A stretch of DNA of 64,000 nt from Apostichopus japonicus (lineage: Eukaryota; Echinodermata; Holothuroidea; Aspidochirotida; Stichopodidae): contig NC_092570.1 of assembly GCF_037975245.1 (NCBI RefSeq), positions 1,116,501 to 1,180,500 on the forward strand. The letters run 5' to 3'. The first letter of the stretch is position 1; every line of letters starts with the position of its first letter. This document shows, piece by piece, positions 33,801-48,597 of the stretch. The notes under the pieces were generated by a model. The model was given only the letters and a program-made list of their open reading frames with translations, was not told where the DNA came from and ran no database searches. The translations under genes were made by a program, and so were the position numbers.

Positions 33801-36800
33801 AGTGCATCCGATACAATTTATTATATTTGCCTTTGTTTGGTCAGCTATTGCTTTGTGAGTAATACTCTGTGCCGTAACATTTAAAATTAATGTGACATGG
33901 CAGGGTCAGGGGAAAACCACTTACGGTATGTAGTAACAGTGAGTTCGACATCATAAAATGTACACTGTATGTTTGATCTTCTGCAGGTATATATACATAC
34001 AGTCTGCAGCTTAAAGGTTAAAAACTGTCTGCTGGCAATCATCTCACTTTTCACCAAATCCCAAATGTTAATTTGCTTTAAACTCACATTCCTAGTAAAG
34101 GAAGGAATTGCCTAAGGAGTGGGGGCAGGACTATTGTTTAATCTGGGTCAATGTGCATCATTCATGTTGACAGTGCTCCTTACTTTTCTCTTCGGGAAAC
34201 AACAGGTGTTCTGGTTCACAACACCCAGTCGATCAAAATAACCTACTAACATTCTGTGGTCTTCGGTTAATTACACATTCCTTATCATCATCATCGTTCC
34301 ACTCTGTTTTCAATATTCAAGTTGCTTCAGTCCTTGCTTACCTGTCTCCTAGATCAGTCTGCACTCCCATCTACCTAGCTTTTGAGCAGGGGCATAGCGA
34401 AGGGGTTTTTGTTGGGGGGGGTGTGGAGAATTTGATTTGCCGACGGATCTGGAAGTGGTGACTGAAATGGGGGAGGGGTCTAAGGGGAGGTGGTGTCCCC
34501 CTCCCCTTTGGAAAATTTTTAGTTTTGAAACGTCCTTAGATGCAATCTGGTGTATATTTTAAGTAAAATTTGATTTGCCGACGGATCTGGAAGTGGTGAC
34601 TGAAATGGGGGAGGGGTCTAAGGGTAGGGGGTCTACCCCTCCCCTTTGGAAAAATTAGTTTGAACGTCCTTAGATGCAATCTGGTGCATATTTTAAGTCA
34701 AATTTGGCATGGAAGAAGCTCCCGTTCTCCTTTTTCTATTCAGCTTTCCTTCTTTCTTCCCCTTCCGCTCTCTTCACCTTTTCTCCTTTTGCCGACAGAC
34801 CCAAAATTTGCCAACAGTGACCAAATTATTGGGGGGGTGTGACACCCCCCACACTCCCCCGCTCGCTACGCCCCAGCTTTTGAGTAACAATATCGATGGC
34901 AAAGTTAACGTTCTTGTTTTTCTAACTAGTTAAACTGGCTGACATTAATTTGATACTTCCATTTTTAAGGGGAAATAATAAGTATATATATGCTTTGTTT
35001 CTTTCATCCTATGATATTTTGGTGACTGTTTGTGAGTGGTGTGAGTGCACAAAGCTCATTTTACCACTGTATTACATACAGTATATCCACTGAACATATG
35101 GGCCTCATCTACCTACTCTAGCATACAAAGTTTGTAACATGTTTAGCCCTTTTGTCTTATGTACCCAGTTGCAGGTTCTTGTCGACTTTCTCTTCCTCTT
35201 TTTTTGACTGGAATCCAGTTAGTTTTCATTTGTCACAGGCAGTACTGCATCACATTTCGTACCCCTTTATACCCCTTCACCCCCCCCCCCCCCCTCCAGC
35301 CCTTCGTCAAGCAACGATCTTGGTACCGATTCAAAGTTCGCAACTTTTCTGTACTGTAAATGCATGTAAATTTTCAATGCTATGTTTCCATTCCTTGCTA
35401 GGCTGAAAGAGTGAAACTATTTTGCAGATAAATCAGATAAAGTTGTAGAATTCTATACCATATTGTTTTACTTTCCATTTTACAGACTTTGGACTTGTCC
35501 TATAACAACTTATCCAAAAGTGACATTGTGGCCCTGGGTGTCCTCCCTAAGCTGAAGGTACTCCATCTCTCTGGTAACCAGTTGAGGTCTCTTCCCGCAG
35601 AGATGCAAAAACACCATCAAGTTCAGACAAGGTAAGGCAGTTCTGCTAGGGGAATGCAGTATTTCACTATTCCTTGAGCGACTGTTGGAAATTGTTCTTT
35701 CAAATTTAGTACGTAATGAGGATTATGTTCAGTGCATAATCAATGTCATCCATCACAAAGTGTCTACTGGATTACACAGTTTACGAACTTCAAGAATTAT
35801 CCACAATTGTTATCGCCAAAATCCCAATAAATCCATTAATGTGAATTACAAGTGGCAGACACTGTATTTCCATTATCAGTTTTCTGTTATTATTACCAAA
35901 TATTTGGTACCCAGCAAAAGGCCCACTCTGGAACCGAGCAACCATCGACAGATTTCGCTCTGCTCTTGAGGCAAGTAGACATACATTGCTACCGTCCACA
36001 TGCTTGAGTGTGTATGCTTGCGACAAGCTTGAGTCTCCGACTGCAGATCATAATCGTACAGAGAATTGAAGAACAGAACAAATTTGAAACGTATTTTCGA
36101 AGCTTCACGTCCAAGCTAATTATTTTGAATCACCGAGTCAATCATTGAGCAGGTCATGTGATCGCTGTCATATGATCATGTTACTCTGAGTCAGAGATCT
36201 ATCAACAGTACAGATTTACACGCATTAGGACCAATGTGACTACACCCTCTGTTGAAGCACCGGAGAGCCCCATGAGTAACATTCTTGCGCTCCGATGACC
36301 CCTCTTCCTGACCCCTCTTCGGGGTCTGTTTTGTTACACCATTTATGAAATGTTTTGTGGGAAAACTGGAAAGCTTCAAATACACTAATTATTCTGGATT
36401 TAGGAGTAATCAGACTATAATATTTTGGTTTGACTCCTACCACCTCCTACCACAAAGAAATACCAATTGTGGGGATTTTCTTTAACCATAATGTGATTAA
36501 CTGACAGCATTGACCACCTACAAAAACAAACAATTCATAGAGAAACTTGTTATAATAAAGTTCATCTGTGTGGGGACCCCACAGGTCTGTCTGCAAGAGT
36601 TCCTGCAAGTATCTAACAATGCTTCACCACATTGCACGGTTCCAAGACACACCAAAGGGCATTGCATGACCTAAATAAATGTCATCACTCAAGAATTGAA
36701 AATCCTGGAAAATGGCAAAATAAAAGTAATGGAAAATATTTTTCACTTTTTGAAGGAGCTGGGGGTGGGAGTGGAACCGAGGGGAAAGATTTCTCTGTAA

Positions 36801-39800
36801 AATGGAATCCAACCGTATCCTGAAATCACACAACTTCTTTTTCTTTATTTTTTGTATAGTCAGGTATAGTATGTGTACTGTCTCAATGAGATTCTTGCAG
36901 TGTCATGAAACTCTAATTTTACCTCTCAATGATCACAGCAGTCACTATTTTATTAATCTTGAGTTTAACTATTTTTGAAAAAAGACTTGAAGCATCATAG
37001 GAATTTGTGTCAAGACATCTGTAAGAAATGAAAGTATCGCTATGGTAACTGATGCTGACTAGAAGAGAAAGCTGCTCAGTGTGTGATTGACAGTTAAAGG
37101 AGATGCTCACCGAGAAGATTTGAAAGACATGACCTCTGACCTCCATGCCAGGGGGATGTAGAAACCGTAAACCTTAAAGAAACCTTTCAAGTTATCGCTA
37201 TGAATACGAACCTTAGTGTCAGAGCACAAATGTTTTGGCCACAAATATTTCTAGAAAACCAGGAAAGTTATTGCATGGGAAGAAGTTTTCCTTCCTTTAT
37301 TAGGAATGGAAAGTTAGGCATTTTTACAACGCTCCTCCATTACCTGTGCAATATCATAAACTCTACAATCAGTGCTGGGCCGGTACTTTTGTGTGGAGCT
37401 GAGGGTAACTTAAAAGTAGTAACTTATTGCTTCACTCTGCCAGCATTGATGTCATGGGAGCCTCCTCAGATTGGTCCGACTTTTGCACAATTACCTTGAT
37501 ACTAGGTTTTATTGTAGCCTCAAACAACCATGTAAGGTATAAATCCAGAAGATCATGCAGTTTCTGTGTCCATGATGGTATTGCATTGACATTGGACATG
37601 CTGGAACTGTTATGAACTATATAAGCTTAGACTGAAATGATTGACTAATTGAATAATTTGATGATTGCCAACACCCCCTTCCTCCCTTTCCTTCTCCCTA
37701 ACACCCTCAATCCATATAATGATGTACTTGGTCCAAGGGCACTGCATCAAGGTTCTCCAACTTTATTTCTAATTCAATCTTTTCTTAATTGTAATTAATC
37801 ATTAAATGGTACATTAATTTACAAATGGCTTCAATTTTGGCCAAACGTCATCGGAAGGCACATGACAATAAAAAGTTACTATATGATGTGACAGTTTGGT
37901 GAGTGGTAACTTTACCAGATTCAAAAGGATATGAACAAACTTTGAGCAGATTTGAGCTGTAACTTCGCTACCCCCTCACCCCTCCCCCCTCTCCCACCCA
38001 CCACTTATTCTTCCTTCAATGATAATATCATTTGTGCTCTGTATAAATATCTTGAGCACATCAACCATACCTGTAACTTGTCTTTAATGTTTGATAGATA
38101 TTGAATAAACTTTCTCACCGTGATGATTAATCTGGAGTACTTTATCACATGTAATAGTAATGTTCGTTCAAGAAATCAACTCGAAATTTTTTTTTGCTAC
38201 TGTATCTGACTGTAACCAGAAATTGGAAAACGTGTGAGGAATGTTTCAATCCATTTGAGAATGTTTTTATACTGTATGGATTCTCATGCACTCTTAGATA
38301 GACAAACTACATAATAATGGCAGATAGTTTTTAATTCTTTCCTTGAACCCTGATTTTTAAATTTATTGAGCTTGTTTAAAGGTTATTTATTACCAAGTTA
38401 TCCCATCAGCAGAAGAGAGACCAATGAACATGAAATATCAATGAGTTACAATCCTCAAGTAGAGTCAAGTGAGGGTAACAGCTTGAGACTTGTCACAAGC
38501 ATCACTCTTCTAGTAAAGTATTTCTCGAGAAAAAAACAAATTGCTGGAATGTCGAATATTTTCCTTTAATTGTTAAAATGCAAGGTATGAACCGTGGAGA
38601 GGGGTTCTCTGAACTACAGAAATGAAATTCTTGTAGTTGTTTAGAAAGTTATCTTTTGTACATTGTGAAACATTGTCAATCAGATTTCTTTTTTAAGTCT
38701 GTAATTTTTACTCATGATTTACATTTTTGTTTGGAATCCCAGTAATTGCCATTTTGTAATTGCTAAACCAGGTGAGGTTTGGAATGTTTCTGTAATCAGG
38801 GAAACCCTTTCTTGATTGAGACTCCTCATTTCAACATTAACCAATTGATTGTCTCATTTTCAGACAGAAAGGTATAAAGGTCACAATGGTTCACTGAGCT
38901 TGAAGAATCAAAAGTTTCATTTTGCAAAGTTTGTAAATAAGCAGTCCTGTTGTCTTTCTCTTTGAAAGTCACTTTGCTTCCTTACCTGATGTAAACCAGT
39001 GCGATTTGTGTCCCTTTAGTATCGTTCTAGTAAAGGCTACTATTAAACTTTCTGAATTGTCTGTACCTGTATCTCAATACATGTGCATGTACTGTTTTAG
39101 AATAAAATGTAACATTATCATGTACCATAAACCTGTCAATACACTCTCAGAGGCATCAAAAGTAAACAGATTGATCTTGTTTCATACTTTTAATGTTTTC
39201 TTTTAAAACAAAAGAAATACTCCACCACCAGTGTGGATAAAAGGAATGTTTTAAGCATAAAAATGAGGAACTTGAGAAGTAGTTTGTCTCATTAGACTTT
39301 GCCGGTGGTCTCTCTCGTAGACCAATTTTAATGATGATTTGCCAAGGAATTATGTTCTCTGAGTTACTCTCAACTAAGACGGATTGCTACTAGAATAACA
39401 AAGTGACTGAGACAGATTGCTTTAGTCCGTTATTGAGTGGTATCTATCGATGATGAATTAGCTAGAGTCAGGCATGTAACTTACATAATGTTATGACATC
39501 GTTTTACCAATTGCTACGTAGAGATGACAATCCATGTTTTATTTATGTTGATTATTCATGGCTTGCGTCACCCGTTGGCTAACTTATGTTGTTTCGTTCT
39601 CTGTTGCTTTCTTCCCTCCTTCTTTTTTTCTTTCTTACTTTTTCACTTTATTTTTGATAGGGAACAAATTTCTTTGTGCAGTTTTTGACTTTTAATAGCT
39701 ACCGCAAACTAATTACTAAAATACACCATGTATTTTCAAACTCCAGGGTTAAGTTCCTGATTAGATGATACAGAACCTCACAATGTTACCATGCTATATC

Positions 39801-42800
39801 AATACTGGTGTTAGTTATTGACCATGTATCCTCTTAAATCTCGAGTGTGTGTAGGAAGATTTTACCAAGAGAGATAGAAGAAGAATAAATGACAGGATTT
39901 TGATATCAACATGTCATGAGAGGGGGGAGGGGTAGGGATAGTGGTGGGGGGGTGGGAAGAGAGGGAGTAAAGATAAATCAAAAACATGACAGTATCGTAC
40001 ATGCTCTTATTCCAAATGTTTGTTTAAATCAGGGGAATTATATAGAATAATCAATATATGCAGAAGTGTTTTTAGTGTTTAGATTTTTCTTCTTAAAAAA
40101 ACAAGGAAGAGGACTTCAATTGAACTTCAGGAAATACTAAGTGGCTTAATATCTAGAGTTTGTTGTTGTTCTGTTTGTGTGTCTGATCGATCATGTCTTC
40201 CGTGAAGATTGATGCGCATTAAGAGAGCAGATTATTAGATTTTTTAAACAGATGACAACAAATTAATGTATAGAACCCCTGACCGCTCAAAGTAAACACT
40301 GCAAAATTATACACATTCGTATACAACTGTAATGTCATTTGAAACTACAGTGTTATTCCTGGTTATTAGCGGTTATAAACCAGTTCATCTTCATACACAA
40401 TTTCACCTAAAATGTCTTTTGCCAATGAACTTTCAGAATCTTCCATAAAGTTGCTTCATTCAGTGTGTGAAAGACTCAAGCAACCATTCATAATTTTCAT
40501 CCTATATTTAAGGCAAACATTGTCTCAGTTAGTTACGGCATAACGCATATATACAACAACACCTAAATTCTTTCTTCGGCTGAAGCACATGTTATTTCCT
40601 GCTGTCATTTCCCGCCTAAAGAGTCACATGATTAACCACAGTATGCAAAGTAGGTTGAATGAGTTCAAAAGTTCATATTAAAACCACAGGATTTTCTTTG
40701 CAGCAATGCATGCAGACATCAAAGAAAAAGCCAACGCCCATTTAATATCCAACTTCCATATCCAATGTTACTTCCCAAAGGCATAAAGCAGGGTCATAGA
40801 AGATTGAAATCAGGGGTAACCACATCTCCCTGCTAATGTTACACCTTAGGTTTATTGCTCTTTTATATAAAAGATATCCAAGGAAAATTGCAAGTAGCTG
40901 TTAAATCAATCTTTAAAAGTGTTGTCCAAAGATTTTGTTTTAAACAAAAATGAAGCAAAGGAGCACCAAGTGGGTTAAAATATATATGTTTCCAAGAAAC
41001 CGCACAGTCAGTTCATATCTTGGACAATGACCGGGAGATGTGCCTTCCCGAAGGGTCATAAAGCTTTGCTAGTTGCTTTCTTTACTTGAACAGGTTTTGT
41101 GGTCTGTTAGAAGGCTTCATATCCTGGCAGCCTGTTTAGTCTGTGGCAAGCTAAGGGGGCTAAGTTGTGGAGGCATTTGCTGTCAGTTGGTTAAACCATC
41201 TGGACAATATTTCCACCAAACTACCAGCTGTCTACTAACCCCCCTTAGAATCATTCATGTTCAAGTCATAAGTTAATCAAGGGTAGATAGGATAACATTC
41301 TCTGTGGTTTTGAGGAATAAATCGAAAAATCCCTTTGTCACATTAATTTTTGTGTGCCGGGTTTCTTGCGTTCCCTCCGATTTGTGGTATGGTTACAGTT
41401 ATAATGAGGAGTTGACTGTCTTACCAGAACAAAAAAGCAACCTACATTTGGGATTTTCTCTGTGGAATCTTTTGTGAGTATGTTTTTTTATTTTTTAACC
41501 CACTGTGTGCTTCAATCCTGGTTAACCTGTGTCTGTGGACATCGTGGTTTTGGTAAACATTTATTTACAGTTTTGTTTCCTTTCTGTATAATAGTTGAGT
41601 CATTATCTCTAAATCTGGATAAACATTTTAGTAGTGACACATACAGCACCCAGCACCAGAAGTTTCAGAAGTACCACCGTGAAATGTCTTTCTTACATGC
41701 CAACATTCTTGGTTGGTTCAGTCAGGAGTTTATTATATCGGGAGCAAGACAGGTGTAAACCTCGGTGACTAGTCTCAGGCATAGCATATCTATTCCTATA
41801 AAAGACTGTATGATCTAAACTGGACATACTGTACCATTGACCAGTTATTATAACTAACTCAGATCCAATGAGAGTAAAACAGAGGCAAAGGAGGAGAGGC
41901 AGGAAGCTTGGAGATGTGACAGTCGCAGAGGAAGAGAGTGGCATGGCTAGATACAGGAGGTTGGTGTCAGCAGTAATTAGTGATATTCAAATACAATTAC
42001 TGTTGATGTCAGCCCTTTGTTGCTAGGCACATTTCAACTTTCAAGAACACATGGAAATTTTGTTTATATTTTTTTTATTGGTTGAGAAAAGTTCTGTTCC
42101 ATTTAAAATATCTCTTCGTACGTCTTAGAAATTTTCTAGCTTTTGCACAAACAAAAACTTAGAAGCAGAAACTAAAAAGTGATTACTACATTGTATATAT
42201 ATTTTTGTTTTGGTGTTTGCATCTTCATTCTGTTGATTTGACTAATACCAACATGAGAAAACCCTGATATAAACATAGAACTTCCTGTTGCGAAAGATAT
42301 TCTGTTAAAAATGTTAACAGAGTCGGAATTGTATCAGTCTAGCATGGGGTCTTTTGTCTGTAAGGAAGTGGTTTTCAGCCAAGGCATGACTACTGCTTGA
42401 CTTAACCATCTGTATCCCTTGCAGACACTCTTCTATTTGGGCTTGAGATAATTGTACACAAATTTTATTTTTGCTTGCAACTGGATTTTTCACGGTCAAA
42501 GATTAAACTTCTTTTTGTTTGGAGAGGATTTTTTTTTTTCTAAGTATTTCAAAAGATTTCTGGTTTTACAGGTTAGTGTGATGTTTGTTTGACACAACAA
42601 CATCTTTGACTTTTCGCTTTTCTTTTCGTCTCTTTATAAATTCAATGTTTGAACATGGAGTTGTTGAAAAAGGAACATCTTTAATATTGTGGGTTTATTA
42701 TAACAATAAACCCACAATATGAAAGATGTTTTAGCAACTGTTCTTTGGCACAATACCAGAATTTCATAAAAAATTCCAAATTTACTATATGGCAGAAAAT

Positions 42801-45800
42801 AAAGTTTTTGACAAATTTATACAAACCTTACAAATAAAAACTACTGCAGAATTTATGCAAGAAATCAAAATATTCTTTTAAAATTAAAAGAGCAAAGCAA
42901 AATGAAACATTTTTTTAGGTTGATAATTTATTCAATGTTTACCAGTATGCTTACATTTAGACAAATTATCTTTCAATTCTTATAAAAACATTTATCCATA
43001 ACCACTTTTGATATAGTATACATGTTTTCAAAGACAGACAACATGTTTTCTTGCACTCAGTTCAAGTCAACACACATTGTGAAAAAATATATATCGTTTT
43101 TAAGACTTTTCATGGCAGAGAATAAGTTTAATGAAACATAAATCTTTTAAATATTTAAAAAAAATTATTGCACCAAAAAAACATCACTTCAAATATGTAC
43201 AGGATCGTATGTATCCACATTTAACATGCATATGTAGTAATCAGGATGGAATATCAACCATTTAGTTAGGTTTAGATTCATTTTGTTTCAAATACATTGC
43301 TTCCACTATATACTGAATGCTGCAAATCAGATTTTCTTAGTAATCTTATCTTCAGTGGGATATATTTTTAAGAAAGAAAAAAGCCAAGGACAAGAACTTT
43401 GTCACATTTCAATCCAAGTTAACATTTTTTTTGTGAAAAATGTTATCATCAAAATTTTAATCATTTGTTATGTAAAAGAAATCATAAATAAATACAGCAT
43501 AGAAATAACTTCTTTTTTTATTTAAAAAAATTTATTTCGCTATTTATACACTTTCTGTAAATATACCAGTTTCCTCATAAACATTCGTCTAAAATGTAAC
43601 AAAACTTTTAAAGAAGAATAAAATAAGTTTTAAAAAAGAAATTCTAACACAAGATACCAATTCCCAACGAAAAAAGTTTATAAAATCAAATATTTTTTTC
43701 GAAGAATTAAATCATTCTTGGATCAAACTTATTATAGATGTGCTTACATTCACATTGAGAGTAAGTCCATTTTAAACATGGTAAATGTTATTCTGTTAAA
43801 ATCAGGTGAGGGAGATATATTTGTAAGATGAAAATGAGTTCAGGATGATACCTTCGTCCAAAGCATCATTTAATTTGAATTTATATTTCATTTTACAAAT
43901 TAGGTATCATCAAACTTGCAAAAGTAGTTACTCTGAGAAATTTAGAGCATATAAATATGATTCTAAGAATCAAATTATTGTTTCAATAGTTCATCCAAAG
44001 CATCATTTAAATTGAATTTATATTTATTTTTACAAATTAGGTATTATCAAACTTGAAAGCAGTAAATTTGAGACATTTAGCTTATATAAATAAAATGCCA
44101 AGTATCAAATTGTTGTTTTCAATAGTTCATCCAAAGCATCATTTCATTTGAATATAATTTTTCTCTTTTAGAAATTAAGTATTATCAAGCTTGCAAGGCA
44201 GTAACTCTGAGAAATTGAGAGCATTTAAATATAATACTAAGAAACAAATTATCGTTTTTAATAATTCATGCAAAGCATCATTTAAATTGAATTTATATTT
44301 CTTTTTACAAATCAGGTATTATCAAACTTGCAAAAGTAGTAACTTTGAGAACTTTAACATATAAATATAATGCTAAGAATCAAATTATTGTTTTCAATAA
44401 TTCATTCAAAGCATCCTTTCATTTGAATATAATTTTTCTTTTTTAGAAATTAAGTATTATCAAGCTTGCAAGGCAGTAACTCTGAGAAATTGAGAGCATT
44501 TAAATATAATACTAAGAAACAAATTATCGTTTTTAATAATTCATGCAAAGCATCATTTAAATTGAATTTATATTTCTTTTTACAAATCAGGTATTATCAA
44601 ACTTGCAAAAGTAGTAACTTTGAGAACTTTAACATATAAATATAATGCTAAGAATCAAAATATTGTTTTCAATAACTCATCCAAAGCATCATATTATTTG
44701 AGTTTCTTTTTCTTTATAGAAATGAGCTATTTTCAAACTTGCATAAGTGATAACTGAGAAATTTAGTGCATCTAAATATGCTAAGAATCAAATTATTTCC
44801 TGTTAACTGTTTACTTTAATAGGAAATAATTAACCTGTAGAAAGTATATTTGTCAATGAACTTATGAACAACTTTTTCCCCATTTGCTTTCAGTATTTGT
44901 AAAACCTTTTTTGGAATAAATGTTGCTAAAGCTCTGTCTAAAAAAGCAAAGCAACAAATACATTTTAGAATTATTTTGATAAAGTAATTTTTAGAATTTC
45001 TTCATGTATGTTGCTGAAACATTTTATGAATTCTAGAATAGAATAAAATCTCATGATGTAACAATAAATAAATGAAAAACAGTTAAACAATAGTGTTTTT
45101 CCACATTTGTAAACTTTTGTTTTTTAGTAATTGTAAAAAGAAAATCCTTAGAAAACAAACCTCAGTGAACAAACCCTGAAAACTATGAGGAAAATATTAA
45201 AAAAAAATGTAAATGGAAAATGAAAATGCATATAAAAAACTTTCCAATGACTTAAACAAATTTAAAGACTTGTATATTGAACAGTAGCATTAATAAAGTA
45301 TTTTCATAAATGTGTTTTTTTTCACCAAAATGAAAATGTGTAGGATGTGGTAATATATAATACAAATGAACATTAGAATAACTTTCCAAGACATGTTTGA
45401 TAAAGCAAATGTGTTGTCACTGCTGATCCCATTTTATTTATGATAATGTAAATAATATGTATCCTTAAGAAATAATTTATTTATGGAAATGTCAAAATGT
45501 ATTCTTATGTAAATATTCGTGAAACAAAATTTCAGAATGAAGTATAAAACAGTTTACAACTTAAGGTAAAACTAAATGAATAAAGCATAGTCTCTTCAAT
45601 GCAATTCAGTACAATTCAGAAATTATCTGAAAATTATTTCTTCAAATGGCAAATACATTGTATTTAAAAAAATGATAATAATACTAATATTAAAAAATAT
45701 TTACAAGAAAACTTCAGAGTGATATTTCATGATAAGATTACAAAAGAAATAGAAAATATTTGAATTCTATGGATTGCAGTGCACATAAAAAAAAAATTAT

Positions 45801-48540
45801 TGTTATTTAAGGGAAGAATTTCATAATGTTATAATCAACTTATCTTTCAGTTCACATATTAAATATCTATCTTTTACAAGTCATTTTCCCTCTGTGAAGA
45901 TAGATTTGTAATAAAACTGTTAAAAGAATTATTTACAAATTTATTTTCAAATAAAAATAAAAACGAGAAAGGCTTTTCCATTGCTTGCCATTCATATAAA
46001 CATTGATGATCAACCATGATTTTTTAGTATTTTTAAATACTGAGTTTTAAATCACATTTAACATTCTACGTTCTTAAAAGATGAACTAATAGATGGTAAA
46101 CAAATTACAGTACTAATAAAAGGGAAAATTGTGAATTTGTTGTGGTATTCCTTTTTTTAGTTTTAATGTTTTTTATGCAATTTCTTTTCTTTTTCAAATA
46201 CATATGGGCCAAATCATAACACTAAAATGCTTACCTTAATAGCTAGCCTTATAGAGATGTTATAAGTTCTTATATGAAATATTAAGTTAGAAATAGTCTA
46301 AAGGTAATAATTTCTGTGCTTCCTTGTATAATTCTGTGTGAATATTTATTTATGCTAAGAATACATGCTCATATTGGCAAAGTTGTCATAGAGAATGCAA
46401 AAAGTATTTCGTTAAACTAAAATGCACAGAATAGTTTTGATACTTTCATTCTTTAAAAATTGTAGTTAATGTTACATTGACAATATAGCTAATTACTGAC
46501 TAAAAAATATGGAGAATGTTGTAAAAGTGATTTTTTTTCTAATAGGAACATGCCCTTAAATGCAACATAGAACAGGTTTTGTTTCCTAAAGCTGTTTCTC
46601 CAAATGGAAGCAGTGTAAATGATACGTGAAAAAGTAGAAATTCGGTTGCTACAATAGTAAAAATAGCAAGTTATCGCTAATTGTCAAGTACTGTATGTCT
46701 TCATGAGAAAAAAAAATTAATAAATAAAAAGTAAAGGATGTCTGTTTATACACAATGAAACATGATTTGCTGTTATACTGAATATACAGCAATTTGTGCA
46801 AATGCATAAATAAGAATTATCTTAATAATATATAATCATCACATACAAATCATTTTAGATAGTGAAATTATTTCAGTACACGCAAATAAATGACGAGAAA
46901 TCAAATAAAAAATCCCCTAGAATTTGTTTTTAAGGTAATTAGAATTCAGGAGATGGCAAGAAAAATAAACTATTCATTCGGAAACTTCGCTTCCTTGCAG
47001 AAATATGTGTTTGTTTTAGTTAATATTTCCTCTTTCTGACATTTGATATTGTTACAGTGACTAATTAAGTATTGTATGATAATTAAAAAGCACTTGCAAG
47101 ATAAACAGTGTAGGAGAAATTGTAGGAGTTTGTAACAAATATCAAGGATTTCAGACAGACCTTAAAATTCCAGATACTGTAGCTCTAAAAATAAATTAGT
47201 GAAACAAAAGAATTAATAGAAGTTCTTTTCTCTTAGTTTTATGGAAAATTACTTGCTACACCATACATGTTTCCTGTTATTATTGCATCATTGTAATAAG
47301 TTTGTGCTATTTAATAAGAAATATATATATACATAGGTTTTCTGAATGATACATACATTATAGTGTTGAATAAGAGGTAAAAAAACAGATTTGGAAATAC
47401 AATTTTAGAATGGATTCTTTTACTTTATTGAAATTTATTAAAAGTATTTATGATTAATTCATTTTAATAAAGTGAAATACTTATTAGGGATTATTTTCAG
47501 GGAAAAGAAATGACTAAAGTTGTCAAGTTAAATTTGATTAGTTACTGTATACAATACTTAATGTGACTGGTAGCATAAGGTAATGTCACTTTCTATGGTT
47601 TACCTTATTATGTGAATTGAAACTTGATTGAGCTAGACAACTGCATTGTTATAGGCATCAGTATCGTAAAATATTAAAACAATTATGAAACAGCAACTCC
47701 AAGGTCCTATAAAAGTTGCAAATAAGAATACCATATTGAAAGTGAATGAAATTTAAGTTTTAGTTGGAACAATCAATTCCTTGATTAGATGAAGTACAGT
47801 TATTATTATGATACAGTTTTCATATTAATTGGATGACCCAGGAATAAACAAAGATCATTGTTAAACAGAAAAACAGATCGTTCAGTAAACGATAGCAAAA
47901 ATTTGAGAATATAACTTAGTTGTCTTCTAGTTTGTTCCAAGTTGAATTGATTAATTTCCACCTGCATGCTGGACTGATGAACTTTTATTCAAAGTCCAGT
48001 TTAAAATAATGTTTGACTGCAAAAAAATATGATATCTATAAAGAGAAACAGTTCCAGATTCAAATATTATAAAACTTTATGTAGTCTAAACAAGAAGATA
48101 TGAGTAATTATTCACTCGAGGGGTTAATATTGCAATAGTGTCTCCGCTTTGTAATTCTCTGATCACTGGATCTTTGAAGTAAGAAGACTGCTTGATTTAA
48201 ATAGTGTTTGCTCGTGAATATTCATAGATAATTTTAATCAAGTCAAATAGGTGGCTCACGATTGAACACTTCATCAAGCAGAAAAATCTCCAACCAACCT
48301 CTTGAAATCTGTATGTCATGCTTCAACACACAAGTTTCGACACAAACTGATGTACATCTGTCGTGCAATGTGTATATATATATATACACATGCAGAAATC
48401 ATTCCTAAGATGTGATGAATTATATAAGTCCCTCAACAAACCCAACTGTTAGCAAAAGATGTATTTACTGAATGTTGTGTTTGTTAACAATAGCATTGTC
48501 TTATGAAAAATGTGATATATATATATATATATATACATAA

Positions 48541-48597
<57 letters not shown>

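Larger units (their letters stand above)
32080..35485 (+). other. XRRA1 intron 4
   Basis: GT-AG intron of about 3.4 kb. Its main content is the hAT-like element at 34387-34876, and a poly-C run lies near 35279-35296. Confidence 0.75.

Noticed and set aside
34660-34933. Phe/Leu/Ser-rich open frames (+)
   Set aside because: They fall across the right part of the hAT-like element and its pyrimidine-rich interior, and do not resemble a transposase.
35685-36026. Open frames of 94 (+) and 78 (-) codons shortly after XRRA1 exon 5
   Set aside because: The splice phase from exon 5 fits exon 6 directly. These frames lack leucine-rich or other recognisable motifs and are probably intronic chance.
37200-37499. 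99-codon open frame (+) in XRRA1 intron 5
   Set aside because: No recognisable domain, no conserved-looking block and no convincing splice context.
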